From Cercis canadensis (taxonomy: Eukaryota; Streptophyta; Magnoliopsida; Fabales; Fabaceae): 64,000 nt of DNA. The DNA lies in NCBI GenBank assembly GCA_003255065.1, contig QAOA01003028.1:401056-465055 (forward strand), given 5' to 3'. Position numbers and translations under genes: made by a program. Position 1 is the stretch's first letter. Each line of letters starts with the position of its first letter. Positions 39,537-49,799 of this stretch are shown piece by piece. Under the pieces are notes generated by a model. That model saw only the letters and a program-made list of their open reading frames with translations. It ran no database searches and had not been told where the DNA came from.

Positions 39537-39955
39537 CACAATTAATTTTGAGTAACTGTTCTCTGAACAAGTATTGTGGGGTGTCTAACACCTTTCTCAC
39601 ACTCAAATTGACTCTTGAAACATATTTGGTTCGCATACCATTTTCTTAAAATTAAAAAAAGGTTTTTCAATTGTACCATATTTTTTTAAACAATTGATTA
39701 CGACTCTAAATTTTCTTTCAAAAATTAATCTTTTTTAAAAAAAGTATGTTATTCGCGTCGTAACGACCTTTAGGTACATTATGACATCGGGGCCACACCA
39801 TTTCCAACTAACCAATATATTATTCAAATTTTAATTACAGTGCTTATCTTAACTTGATGATACCGCATATCGCTACACAACATTGGATTAAGTCATTGAA
39901 CTTGACCCTGTTGTGATGCTTGGCGTGCATGGTTTGTTGGAGGTCAAGTGGCAAG

Positions 39956-41194
39956 GTAATTTCTTTGGTTTAATTATTATTCACACTTTTTACTGCTCAC
40001 ATGTACTATTACTGCCTTAATTATATAGAAAAAAGAAGCTGAAAGAATTTCTCAATAGCAGTATTTGTCTTTATTTTTTACACGCTAGATTAAATTTCCA
40101 AATTAGCAATTCTAAATGTGTGTTATTCAATTTATATTTATAAACTATAGTATATTCTTTCGTAAAGATATACATAAATCTATGAAAATGACATCTATTA
40201 CATGATATATGTGAATGCAAGATGAGTTAGCCCGTCCCGACCCGCCTCAACTCGCCACCAAACAGGGCGGGGTGGGTTGAGAAAATCTCAACCTGTTGTA
40301 GGTTGTGGGTTGTGAGTTAGGCGGACCAGCTCGTAAAAAATAAGAAGAAAAAAATCAAGTAAGAGAGATCAAAAATTCAAAATGCCCAAAACCAAAATCA
40401 GCAATAGTAAGTTTAGTAATAGCATTCCACAAATCCACAGTAGTATCAATAATAGTTATAATGCATAATTCCCATCACCATGAAACATTGAAATCCTCTT
40501 ATATTATGTATGCAGCCAGGAAAACAGTCTAACACCCAAGACAGAAGAAGCAGGCCATCTCAAGACCAAACTAACCCAATATAAGAATGCCATAGCACAG
40601 TAACTAGTATGACAAGAAATTCACAATATAAATCTATTACATTTTATGTATGTGTAGAATGCTCAACAACTTCATTTTCATGTTACTTTATTCATAAAGG
40701 TAATGGCAAATTATCACAAGTAAAATTTCAGGAACTATATCTGTAATTGTAACTTAATAACACTTAGATATTGTGTGAAAGGAATATTCTACATATAGGA
40801 CAGAAACATGCATGCAAACTCTGAGAAGGACCATACTTAATGTAAAGATATATCAGCATGCTCAGCTTGAGTCCTACGTAACTAAATGGTGTTGTAATGA
40901 TAAAAAAAAAAAATGAAGAAGAAAGTGTATAAAAAAAAATAAAAAAAAAAAAAAAAAAGACTCCAGCTTAGGATGGAAGGGGAAAAAGGGAATGACTCAA
41001 GTATAAGGCTTAAAAGCCAACATAAAATCCACAAGCAGTATAAAAAATTAGTGGAGTACAGCTGGCTAAATGGGTGGTGCCATAATGGGGATTTGGACTA
41101 TGTGGGGTAACTTATAAATTTCCATGGGGGCAAAAATAAAATTATTACATATAGTAATTAAAAAAAAATTGCCATTGCCCCCATTCTCTATAAC
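39956..41194. other. Spacer after the SCPL pseudogene
   Basis: No gene and no trace of the missing last SCPL exon. A GC-rich patch at about 40225-40330 (CCCGTCCCGACCCGCC, then GGGCGGGGTGGGTTG) resembles the ends of plant hAT-type elements but no paired terminus was found. A-rich tracts occur at 40.9 kb. Confidence 0.45.
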
Positions 41195-41430
41195 GTGGTT
41201 CAGAGTCTAATGAGTTGAAGAACATGGTTGTTGAGCTCATGACAACTGCCGGGTACTTCAACATTGGTGTCAAGTTTGTAATTAAGGATGTGGATGTAAA
41301 TAGTATTATCACCGTATTACACATTAGACAATAGCTTTCTATTTACGGAACACTTTACAGTACAGCATACGGTGTGTTAGTAGGAGAATAGTGAATTTAT
41401 TTTAAAAAGGTTACCTATTTAATCAGAAGA
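41195..41430 (+). pseudogene. CYP75A exon 1/intron fragment (relic)
   Basis: 41195-41270 matches the coding stretch [24 protein letters not shown] of copies B and C, with a changed FKD (TTGAAG for TTCAAG). It then jumps directly into sequence matching the B intron (GTCAAGTTTGT ... GACAATAGCTTTCTATTTACGGA ... TTACCTATTTAATCAGAA). The intervening 3' part of exon 1 is deleted. The intron part resembles B more than C, because C lacks most of this intron segment. Confidence 0.8.
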
Positions 41431-42238
41431 TTTTAATAAAACGTCCTTATAGGGTATATATTTAGTTTGTCTGCCCAGAGGCCAGACTCCTCAGCTCTTC
41501 TCTCCCTTTGATTTATTCTTCAATTGCCTATTAGGCAGATAATTTTTATCTACAAATAAAATAAAATAAAATGTGATCATCTTTGTGTTAACAGTTGTGT
41601 CACGAGAACTGTAAAAAAAATGTATCAATAAAGATTATGTTTATTAGAAATTACAGCTATGTTAGCTTCCGATTGCAGATATGATTGTAGTTTTCAAACA
41701 CAATATAAAACCCTAATTAATACTGTTGAAGAGAATGCATTTTTTAGAAAAAAAAATAAAAGAAAATTATTAACCCTAATTCATTACTATTCACAGGGGG
41801 CAAGCTTTGAATGGACCATTTGCTTGTCACGATGCCTCTGCCTTAGGTTGTGCCAAGTTCTTATGTGTCTTAAAAGATTAATTTTTTGGTTGCTCAAAAA
41901 TTTAGGGTGAGAGGGGTTATTCTATTCTAAAACTAGAGCATACTATAGATTTCAGTGAGAGCATTCAGTAATACTTAAATATTACCTATTAAGAGGGAAC
42001 TGTTAGTTGTGGGAATTGAACTATAATGATATAGATTTTTTTTAAAAAAAAAATGGATTCTTGTTACTTTAAAGCCGAAGTGAACTCTCTTTTACTTTGT
42101 TCGCTGAGAGCTCCTCAAAATTTGCTAGTCAATTTTTACATGAGATTCAAACACTAAAAGATGGAACATTTGCATGTTACAGTGCCTCCTACCTGAGATT
42201 CAAACACTAAAAATTAGTTTTGCTGACCGTTAGACGCA

Positions 42239-42314
42239 CACGTGACATGGTTATTTAATTAGTTGAAGAGCTGGAAAGTCCAATAGGAGGCATGTACATG
42301 CAACCATTATAAAT
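42239..42314 (+). promoter_or_regulatory. Copy C promoter: G-box and TATA box
   Basis: G-box CACGTG at 42239-42244 (113-118 bp before the ATG) and TTATAAAT at 42307-42314. Spacing and surrounding sequence mirror the copy B promoter. Confidence 0.55.
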
Positions 42315-42356
42315 GTTGCTCTCCACTTTTTTGCTACATAGCAAGATTTATTGAAT

Positions 42357-44294
42357 ATGGCATCCTTAGATCTCTTGGTTCTGAAAGAAATTGCCATTGC
42401 CATTTTCATTTTTTTCATAAGCCAATTCTTCTTTCGCTTACTCCTCAAAACCCATCATAGGAAGCTCCCACCAGGGCCTAAAGGATGGCCAATATTGGGT
42501 GCGCTCCCACTGATGGGACCTATGCCTCATGTTACACTAGCAAAATGGGCAAAAGCTTACGGACCTATCATTTACCTAAAAATGGGGGCTAATAACATGG
42601 TTGTAGCCTCTACACCAGATGCAGCTCGTGCATTTCTCAAAACCCTAGACTTAAATTTCTCGAACCGGCCTCCAAATGCCGGAGCAACGCACTTGGCCTA
42701 TGACTCACAAGACATGGTGTTCGCGGGTTATGGCCCTAGGTGGAAGTTGCTTAGAAAACTAAGTAACTTGCACATGCTTGGTGGAAAAGCTCTTGATGAT
42801 TGGGCAGAAGCTAGAGTTGCCGAGCTCGGCCACATGCTCCGAGCAATGTACGATTCAAGCAAACAGGGGCAGCCTGTGGTGGTGCCTGAGATGTTAACTT
42901 TTGCTATGGCTAATATGATAGGCCAAGTGATACTTAGTCGCCGTGTGTTTGTGACACATGGTTCAGAGTCTAATGAGTTCAAGGACATGGTTGTTGAGCT
43001 CATGACCAGTGCGGGGTACTTCAACATAGGTGATTTTATACCTTTTCTTGCATGGTTGGACCTGCAAGGGATTGAACGTGGCATGAAGCGTTTGCATAAG
43101 AGGTTTGATCTGTTGTTGACAAGGATGATTGAAGAGCACAAGGCTTCGAGTTATAAGCGCAAGAATAAGCCTGATTTCTTAGACGTTATCATGTCTCACC
43201 AAGAAAATGTTGGTGGCGAGAGACTTACACTGACCAATATCAAAGCACTTCTTTTGGTATATATATATCTCTCTCTCTCTGTCTTTTACTCTTTATGGAA
43301 GTGAATGCTTAACTGTGTGTTCTTTTCTTTTAACGGATTCTTGTTAGTTTCAACTTTGTGCTAACTGTCAAGTTTGTCAGGATGTGAATGTAAATGAAGC
43401 ATGAATAGTACTAGACATAAGATCTGAAACTTGTATTCGAGAAGGGAGAAAAAAAAAATGAAGTAAGATCATGAAACATGTGTCAGATATGGTGATGTAC
43501 TAGCTACCATCCTGAACCTACAAATTGGGAATTGTCAAGAACAACTTAATTTATTTGTTAAAGGATCACTATTATCTTTTAATACCTTTTTGTTTATTTA
43601 TCTTAAATTTATTTTTGTCAAGATTTTGTTCTCACTAAAAATTTATGTTATCCTGCTAAAGAATCTTTTCACCGCCGGTACGGATACGTCATCGAGCATC
43701 ATAGAGTGGGCACTATCCGAGATGATAAAAAATCCTAGCATCATGAAGCGGGCTCATGAGGAGATGGACCAAGTGATAGGTCGACAGAGACGCCTTCTGG
43801 AATCCGACATACCAAAGCTACCCTACTTGCAAGCAATATGCAAGGAGACATACCGAAAGCACCCATCAACCCCTCTGAACTTGCCTAGAATCTCCGCAGA
43901 AGCATGTGAAGTTAATGGGTATTACATCCCAAAGAACACTAGACTAAGTGTTAATATATGGGCAATAGGGCGAGACCCTAATGTGTGGGAAAATCCTTTA
44001 GAGTTCAACCCTGAAAGGTTTCTAGATGAAAAGAATGCAAAAATTGATCCTCGTGGAAATGATTTTGAGCTGATCCCATTTGGAGCAGGGAGGAGGATTT
44101 GTGCTGGGACAAGAATGGGGATTGTCCTGGTTCAATACATTTTAGGCACTCTGGTGCATTCATTTGAATGGAACTTACCAAATGGAGTTGTGGAGCTCAA
44201 CATGGAAGAGATTTTTGGGCTTGCCCTGCAGAAAAAAGTGCCTCTTTCAGCTATGGTGACCCCTAGGTTGTCACCTAGTGCTTACATTCCTTAA
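42357..44294 (+). CDS. Cytochrome P450 CYP75A, copy C (flavonoid 3',5'-hydroxylase)
   Basis: Exons 42357-43256 and 43662-44294 encode 510 aa with a 405-bp GT-AG intron. Start [14 protein letters not shown] with a membrane anchor; hinge [18 protein letters not shown]1 region [28 protein letters not shown] (Trp149 kept); AGTDTS (305-310); KETYR (361-365); PERF (417-420); [10 protein letters not shown] with heme-ligand Cys447; end SPSAYIP. Every family-conserved position I can check is present, so this is the best candidate in the window for a working F3'5'H. The enzyme acts on the cytosolic face of the ER, needs NADPH-P450 reductase, and converts naringenin, dihydrokaempferol and relatives to 3',4',5'-trihydroxylated products. 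It lies in opposite orientation to copies A and B. Confidence 0.93.
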
Positions 44295-44360
44295 CGCTCA
44301 TAAGCATAATTAGACTATGATTACCCATATGTCTGCTCTTTCTATAGTAGATATCCGTGT

Positions 44361-44578
44361 TTGTCATCCAATTTCTAGTTGTACCTTGCATGTGACAACC
44401 GTCAGTCATGGTCTGATATTATGTCTAGGCTCGTGGCGGAGAAGATCTCAACAAATAAGAGGAGTGGCTATTGATTCATGCTCTCCCATGCATGGTTCTT
44501 TTCGAATTTTACTATATTAATATATTATAAATAAGTCCTCTATCTTCAGTTCCTGTACCACAGATTATTTGTGTTGGC
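44361..44578 (+). repeat. ~215-bp repeat shared with the broken copy A' (unit 1)
   Basis: From CAATTTCTAGT(T/C)GTACC to ATTTGTGTTGGC the segment is about 93% identical to 46749-46955. Here it lies ~65 bp after copy C; there it is joined to a truncated CYP75A exon. Origin unknown; no long open frame conserved between the two. Confidence 0.85.
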
Positions 44579-46504
44579 TTTGGGATCAAATAGTGCAACG
44601 CATTATTGTACAACAGGTGTCACTGTTTGGGTGAGAGTTTAAGACCACATATCTTACACCTGTCAAGCTTAATAATAATGATGTTGATATTCGGCGAGGC
44701 AGACCATGAGCTCGTAGAGTTTGTATTTTTACCAAAAGGAACCAACATTAGGCAAGAATCAGAAGGAAAGAGAATGAAAGATAGTGAGAGAAAAGGAGGA
44801 GTGATATAAGTAAGGATAAGGATAAGGATAAGGATAAGGACTGAGACGGGTTGCAGAGTGAATTAATTGTATTGGAGCTCAATCTTGGAAATTGGAATGG
44901 ACCATATCAACTTGCCTAAAACATGAAAACACTATATCAATCTAGGACATTGGAATGGACCAACTTGCCTAAAACATGAAAACTGTACATCAATCTTGGA
45001 CTGAAGGCTAACCCATCCCAGCCGTAAAACTTAATTTTTTATCAAAATATATTTTAACATTCAACAACTGAGCAACATCAAAATTATTAGTTAGTTTTTT
45101 TTTTTAATAAAAGTTTAATGTAATGAAAAGTTATTATATTTTAAGATAAAATTATATTACAAATTTTAACAAAAAATTATAATGATACTTACAATTATTT
45201 ATTAAAAAAATTAACAATAGTAGTTAAACCTACATTTTAAAAGTAAAATATTTCAATATTTACTAATTTAACTAACTCTGTTGCTAATTATTAGTTTGTT
45301 TAATAAGGCATCCTAACAATTAAGTTTTTATTTTTTAAAAAAAATTTCTATTATATCCGAAAAGTGGGGTTATGTTTTGGGTCAACGGCACACAAAGTGG
45401 ATGAAATGACTATGTAAACGTGGCAAGGCCAGTTTATAATTAAATCCTGTCCCGGTCAAGTCAAGATTCAAGAATCGCGGTGTGGAAGGGAGAACAACCT
45501 CCAAAACTGATGACAATCTAAGGACTCTTAAACATGGGAACAAAACAAACACAAAGGGCTTGGTGGTAAGACGTAACTGATTAATTCAAGTCAACTAAGA
45601 TTTAAATCATAGATTAGTATTTAGGAAATTTTTTTTTTCTTAAATGCATTAAGCTGATATTAGGGTCTATCCTTATAATTGCTAAGGAATAATTTAGTCT
45701 TAATGTGCGAAGCTGACCCGAAAATAATTTTACCATTAAAATTAAAAAAAAACATAAAAAAAAATGAAGAGATGTGTTAAATACTTTTTTTTTTATGTTT
45801 TTGATAGTATGTTATTCTATTTATATATACGACTATCATATATAAAATATATGTGATTTTTATTTTAAATATAAACAGAATAATCATATATACATATAAA
45901 TAAAATAATTGCATAATTTTAAGGAATATTTTAGTTATACATATATACAACCTTATTTTGATTTTACTTTTATGATTACATCCTCTAGAGTGATATGTGA
46001 TCACTTTGTATCTAGTGCGATCATACTAACATTAATGCACCATATCCCATTAAGATTCCTAGTTTAGAGTGTTTGGATGAGAGTAGTGCTGAGAAGGATG
46101 ACCTCCTAAAAATTTTAAACTTACATGCTATCATATCCTATCGGCAAGTCATGTGCAAATTGTAGTTGAAGATTCAGTGTCCCTTCACTTATTGACGTTG
46201 ATTATTACTTAATTAAGCAATCAAGAATGAAAGCATAAATACACCTTTCTTTGTCAAATTAATTAAAATCCTATAAATGATTGAATTAATTAGGGCAAAT
46301 TGCTTAGAAATCAAATCAGAATGTTAAACCTCATACGTATTAAATTGAGAAGAACACGACAGCAAATAAAAGGACCTCTAGGATTTCTCTGTAGTTTGTG
46401 CCTTGTGCACGTGACCTAAGCTAACAATCTCCTCAACAATAAAGCCGTTCCTAACTTCCTATATAATACTTGTACGCACTCAGCTTAATTTGTCATAGTA
46501 GAAT
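44579..46504. other. Inverted copy of the A-B intergenic region
   Basis: In reverse complement this matches the 17.45-20.6 kb region in blocks: the AAAGGAACCAA / TTGGTTCCTTT stretch (44.74 vs 20.58 kb), GGAATGGACCAT (44.89 vs 20.4 kb), the ATTTATTAAA-rich block (45.05-45.35 vs 19.86-20.15 kb), the CCCGGTCAAGTC block (45.45 vs 19.14 or 19.72 kb), and the gene A upstream region (46.0-46.5 kb). A (AAGGAT)n minisatellite of nearly five units lies at 44812-44840. No gene. Confidence 0.75.
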
Positions 46505-46747
46505 ATGGGTTTTGATGCATTATTTCTTTTGCGAGAACTTGCTTTTGCTGTTCTCATCTTCTTCATTTCCCACTTCTCCATTCGATTCCTTCTCAAGAAA
46601 CACACCTCTAAAACACTCCCACCAGGCCCAAGAGGATGGCCAATTCTTGGTGCTCTCCCACTCCTAGGGACCATGCATCATGTCAACCTCACAAAAATGG
46701 CCAAGAAATTTGGACCCATCATGCACCTCCAAATGGGCACTTTGGCA
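46505..46747 (+). pseudogene. CYP75A copy A' (5' fragment of an A-type gene)
   Basis: Begins [14 protein letters not shown] as in copy A, with TATATAAT upstream, and runs through [19 protein letters not shown] and [10 protein letters not shown] to LQMGT (about 80 codons). It is then joined to the ~215-bp repeat and stops 12 codons later. Copy A's ACCTAACCTAACC element is changed here to ACCTAAGCTAAC, while the G-box at ~46410 remains. Hydrophobic anchor only, no catalytic part; not a P450. Confidence 0.88.
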
Positions 46748-46748
46748 C

Positions 46749-46955
46749 TTGTCATTCAATTTCTAGTCGTACCTTGCATGTGACAACCGTCAGTCATGGT
46801 CTGATATTATGTCTAGGCTCGTGGCGGAGAATATCTCAACAAATAAGAGGAGTTACTATTGATTCATGCTCTCCCATTCATGGTTCTTTTCGAATTATAT
46901 ATTACAAATAAGTCCTCTATCTTCAGTTCCTGTACCACAGATTATTTGTGTTGGC
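46749..46955 (+). repeat. ~210-bp repeat shared with copy C 3' flank (unit 2)
   Basis: Partner of 44361-44578; begins at the breakpoint of copy A' and ends at GTGTTGGC exactly where the other copy's homology ends. Confidence 0.85.
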
Positions 46956-49429
46956 GCGAGGAAGACCATGAACATGAATTCTTACCAGTTGTGTTGTGAG
47001 AAAATATGTTAATAATGAGTCATATTTGTATGGTAACGTTTAAAATCATAAATTGTAATTATCGAGCATAATTAAAACCCTAATTTATTCTATTGAAAAT
47101 AATATATAATCTAAAAATATAAAAGAAAATTATTCCTCATTAGATAATTTAGATTGAAGAAAATTAGGTAAAGTCAATTATAAGAACATGATTGAGGTAG
47201 TAACTAGTAACCATATATATATATGATTATGAAGAGTTCTAATTAGTTTGATATACCAACAAAGGCTTTAAATTAGTAAAAATTCATATTAAATATTTTA
47301 ATGGCTATAACAGGTTAAGTAGAAGTGTAATTCCACTATCTACACATTTATTATAATTTGAGTGGTCCACCAAAAATTGGGTGACACACTTATTATAATT
47401 TGAGTGGTCCACCAAAAATTGGGTGATGCTCATTTTTACATGAGATAAATTAAAGGGACCTGATTTGATATATACCAACTATGGCTTTGATAATGTAGTT
47501 GCGTGATTATTATTTTTCAAAATCAATGTTTTCAAATTTAATACCAAGCGTCACCTCTTTATTTCTCTCTTTCTTCACAGCATAATTCTTTTTCTCTCTA
47601 TTTATGTCTTTCTTTCACGTTCTCTTTCTCTCTCTTTATTTCTCTTCCACAGAACAAAGGATTATTTTTATCTTTTTGTCCTCTCTAGTTGTGTCAGCTG
47701 GAAGCAATAGTGTGTGAGAGGAATTGTAGTGTATCATATATCATATTTTACACTCAGTTATACTAATTAGTTTAACCATTCAAATAAAATATATAAATGA
47801 GTTTAATTAAACGATTTGAGTCTAAATTATAGATACAAATACACAATAATTAATTTAAAGTTTTTTATTCGATTTTTTTTTTTTTTTTTGTGTATCTTCA
47901 ATTAAAAATTTTAGTTATATTTATCTAATAACTAACAAAATTCTAAATTATAGTATTAATAAAAATGTAAGAAAAAGTGATAATATTTAATATACAAATA
48001 GCATAATTCATTGTTAAAATATAAAGAGTAATACTAATTACATATTAATTAGATTTACACTCAAATTCTGTAAATTTTAAGAGTGTAATAGGAAAATAAA
48101 AATTTTAAAAAAATTATTTTTTAGTACCTAAAATATATATTTATTCATGAGTGTCAAAAAAAAAGTATTTCTTAGTAAGTTCCAATGATACCTAATTAAT
48201 TTAGTTTAAAGTTGTGCTATTGTAAGGATTTAAAGGGTATAAAATAAAAATTTAAGTGAACTAGCGTAGGTGAATTAGATTAATTAGATAATAGTAAATA
48301 TAGAAATAGTATATATTTTTAGGTGTGTGTACTACTACTTTTTACAAGTGTGGAGTGTGAATATGAATTAATGAGTGGAGTTAATATTACTCAAAACATT
48401 TAAAGGAAAAGAATATATTACTCAAAATATTAAATAAAAGAATAGTGAGAGGGGAAGGAGGGAAAAGCAAGTGGAAATTTAGGGATGGTAATTTGTCCTA
48501 TACTCAATAAGACCACATTATTTTANAAGCAAGTGGAAATTTAGGGATGGTAATTTGTTCTATACTCAATGAGACCACATTATTTTATCCGATTGGATAT
48601 GGGTATAGGGCAGAAAAAATAAGTATGAAAATAAAAATGAGTAATTTTATGAGATTAGAGTTAGAAATGGGAAAATTACTACTGGTTCGTTTAGTATTAT
48701 ACATAAAAATATATATATTACATAATTTTCTAAATTTATAAATTATATATATTAAAAAAAATTATATAAATAAATAAGACAAAAAAATGAGACAAATGAA
48801 CATTTAATAAAATGGGATGAAGCTCTTAAAAAATCTCCGACAAAAAAAATAAATCCGGAAATGGGTCATGAAAATATCAACCCGCCAAAACCTGCAAAAA
48901 AAAAAAAAAAAAAACACAATTTTAGAAAAGTCACGGGTGTAGCATAACACCCTCTACCCATGAGCATGTGGGTCTGTGACTGTGACTTGGAATTTGGACC
49001 TCTCTACATCAGCTTTATTGCCTAAAGGAGAAAAGACGTGAAGAAAGAGAGAAATAGTGAGAGAATATATATCCTAAAAAGGTAAAAGAAAATTAGGTGA
49101 AGTTAATGATGAGAGCATGATTGAGGTAGTAACTAGTAACTAGTAACTAGTAACCATATATGAAGAGTTCTAATTAGTTTGATATACCAACTATAGGAGA
49201 GGAATTGTGGTGTATTATATATCATATTTTACAGTCAGTTATACTAGTTAGTTTAACCATTCAAATAAAAACATAGATGAGTTTAATTAAATGATTTGAG
49301 TCTAAATTATAGATACAAATACACAATTTTAATTAATTGAAATATTTTTTAAAAAAAAAATTAAGTTTTTTATTCGAATTTTTTATTTTTGTATATTTGT
49401 CTTCAATTAAAAATTTTAATTATATAATT
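46956..49429. other. AT-rich spacer with internal duplications
   Basis: No gene. A 40-bp tandem duplication (TTTGAGTGGTCCACCAAAAATTGGG twice) lies at 47345-47427. Two longer stretches near 47.15-47.27 and 47.71-47.87 kb recur at 49.08-49.20 and 49.20-49.35 kb (for example GCATGATTGAGGTAGTAACTAG, then ATATCATATTTTACA(C/G)TCAGTTATACTA). A 61-bp duplication surrounds the N at 48526 (48465-48525 and 48527-48587). Confidence 0.6.
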
Positions 49430-49569
49430 ATATTCATTTGAATGGAACTTACCAAATGGAGTTGTGGAGCTTAACATGGAAGAGATTTTTGGGGTTGCCC
49501 CTGCAGAAAAAAGTGCCTCTTTCAGCTATGGTTAACCCTAGGTTGTCACCTAGTGCTTACATTCCTTAA
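49430..49569 (+). pseudogene. CYP75A 3' fragment
   Basis: Matches the last ~45 codons of copies B and C ([15 protein letters not shown] ... PLSAMV ... PSAYIP) up to the stop TAA at 49567-49569. One inserted C in the GGGGTTGCCCCTGCAG stretch shifts the frame. The following ~230 bp match the 3' flank of copy B (GTTTGGCACAAATGGTTTGTGC), not that of copy C. It therefore derives from a further B-like copy that lost everything upstream. Confidence 0.85.
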
Positions 49570-49799
49570 TGCTCATAAGCATAATTAGATTATGATTTCT
49601 ATATATGTTTGGCACAAATGGTTTGTGCTAGTTTTATAATATGGTGTATAAATGTTACCAGTAGTGCAAGTGTTCTTTTTCTATTCTTTTTTCTTTTTTT
49701 GAGTGGAACCAATAATGCAAGTTTGACAAGTCATTAATGTAGTTGTAAGCTTTCCTAGTTCATATATGTAAGAACATCTATTGTAACCTCTCTTTCCTA

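Larger units (their letters stand above)
35870..39790. mobile_element. Possible solo LTR or non-autonomous LTR-type insertion in an SCPL intron
   Basis: This ~4 kb lies wholly within the intron between the 35359 and 39841 exons and is far longer than usual SCPL introns. It begins TGTAGACACCATG, a start seen in several plant LTR families, and near its end has GTGTCTAACACCTTTCTCACA and a CGTAACGACC ... GGGGCCACACCA stretch. There are no gag-pol reading frames and I could not find a matching target-site duplication, so the boundaries and class are tentative. It contains ~190-bp internal repeats and three Ns or N-linked duplications at its edges. Confidence 0.35.
28981..39955 (+). pseudogene. Serine carboxypeptidase-like (SCPL, clade I acyltransferase type) pseudogene
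   Basis: Recognisable exons: to 29087 (LPGYDGDIPFTLETG), 29347-29492 ([14 protein letters not shown], oxyanion-hole motif), 30300-30373 and a second copy 30559-30632 across an N, 30856-30978 (IYIDIPVGTGFSYS), 31143-31246 (WFIDHPKF ... GGSYSG with the nucleophile Ser), 32587-32724 (NTAQILEPYYEG ... KFWCH), 32844-32915 (VDSWANDGNVRKALQVRE), 35247-35359 (CNATNLAYTKDLLNVVEYHR), 39841-39955 (LMIPHIATQHWIKSLNL ... WRAWFVGGQVA). Defects: no usable start ATG before the signal-like LLLAPLMVSP; the acceptor before 31143 reads AA instead of AG; frameshifts after GGSYSGI and in the last exon; the exons for the family's GNP and HGMGLISD segments are absent; the catalytic Asp region (GDHD in relatives) reads AYLN; and the final exon with the catalytic His is not found. 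The motif set is that of SCPL proteins that acylate secondary metabolites with glucose esters. No active product is expected. Confidence 0.85.

Noticed and set aside
46505..46783. Novel 92-aa membrane-anchor microprotein
   Set aside because: It is the start of a CYP75A copy joined to a repeat; the last 12 codons come from non-coding repeat sequence.
48480..48900. Second hAT element starting TAGGGATGGTAATTTG
   Set aside because: Only one possible terminus is visible; no matching inverted end or 8-bp duplication was found, and the start is repeated by the N-linked duplication.
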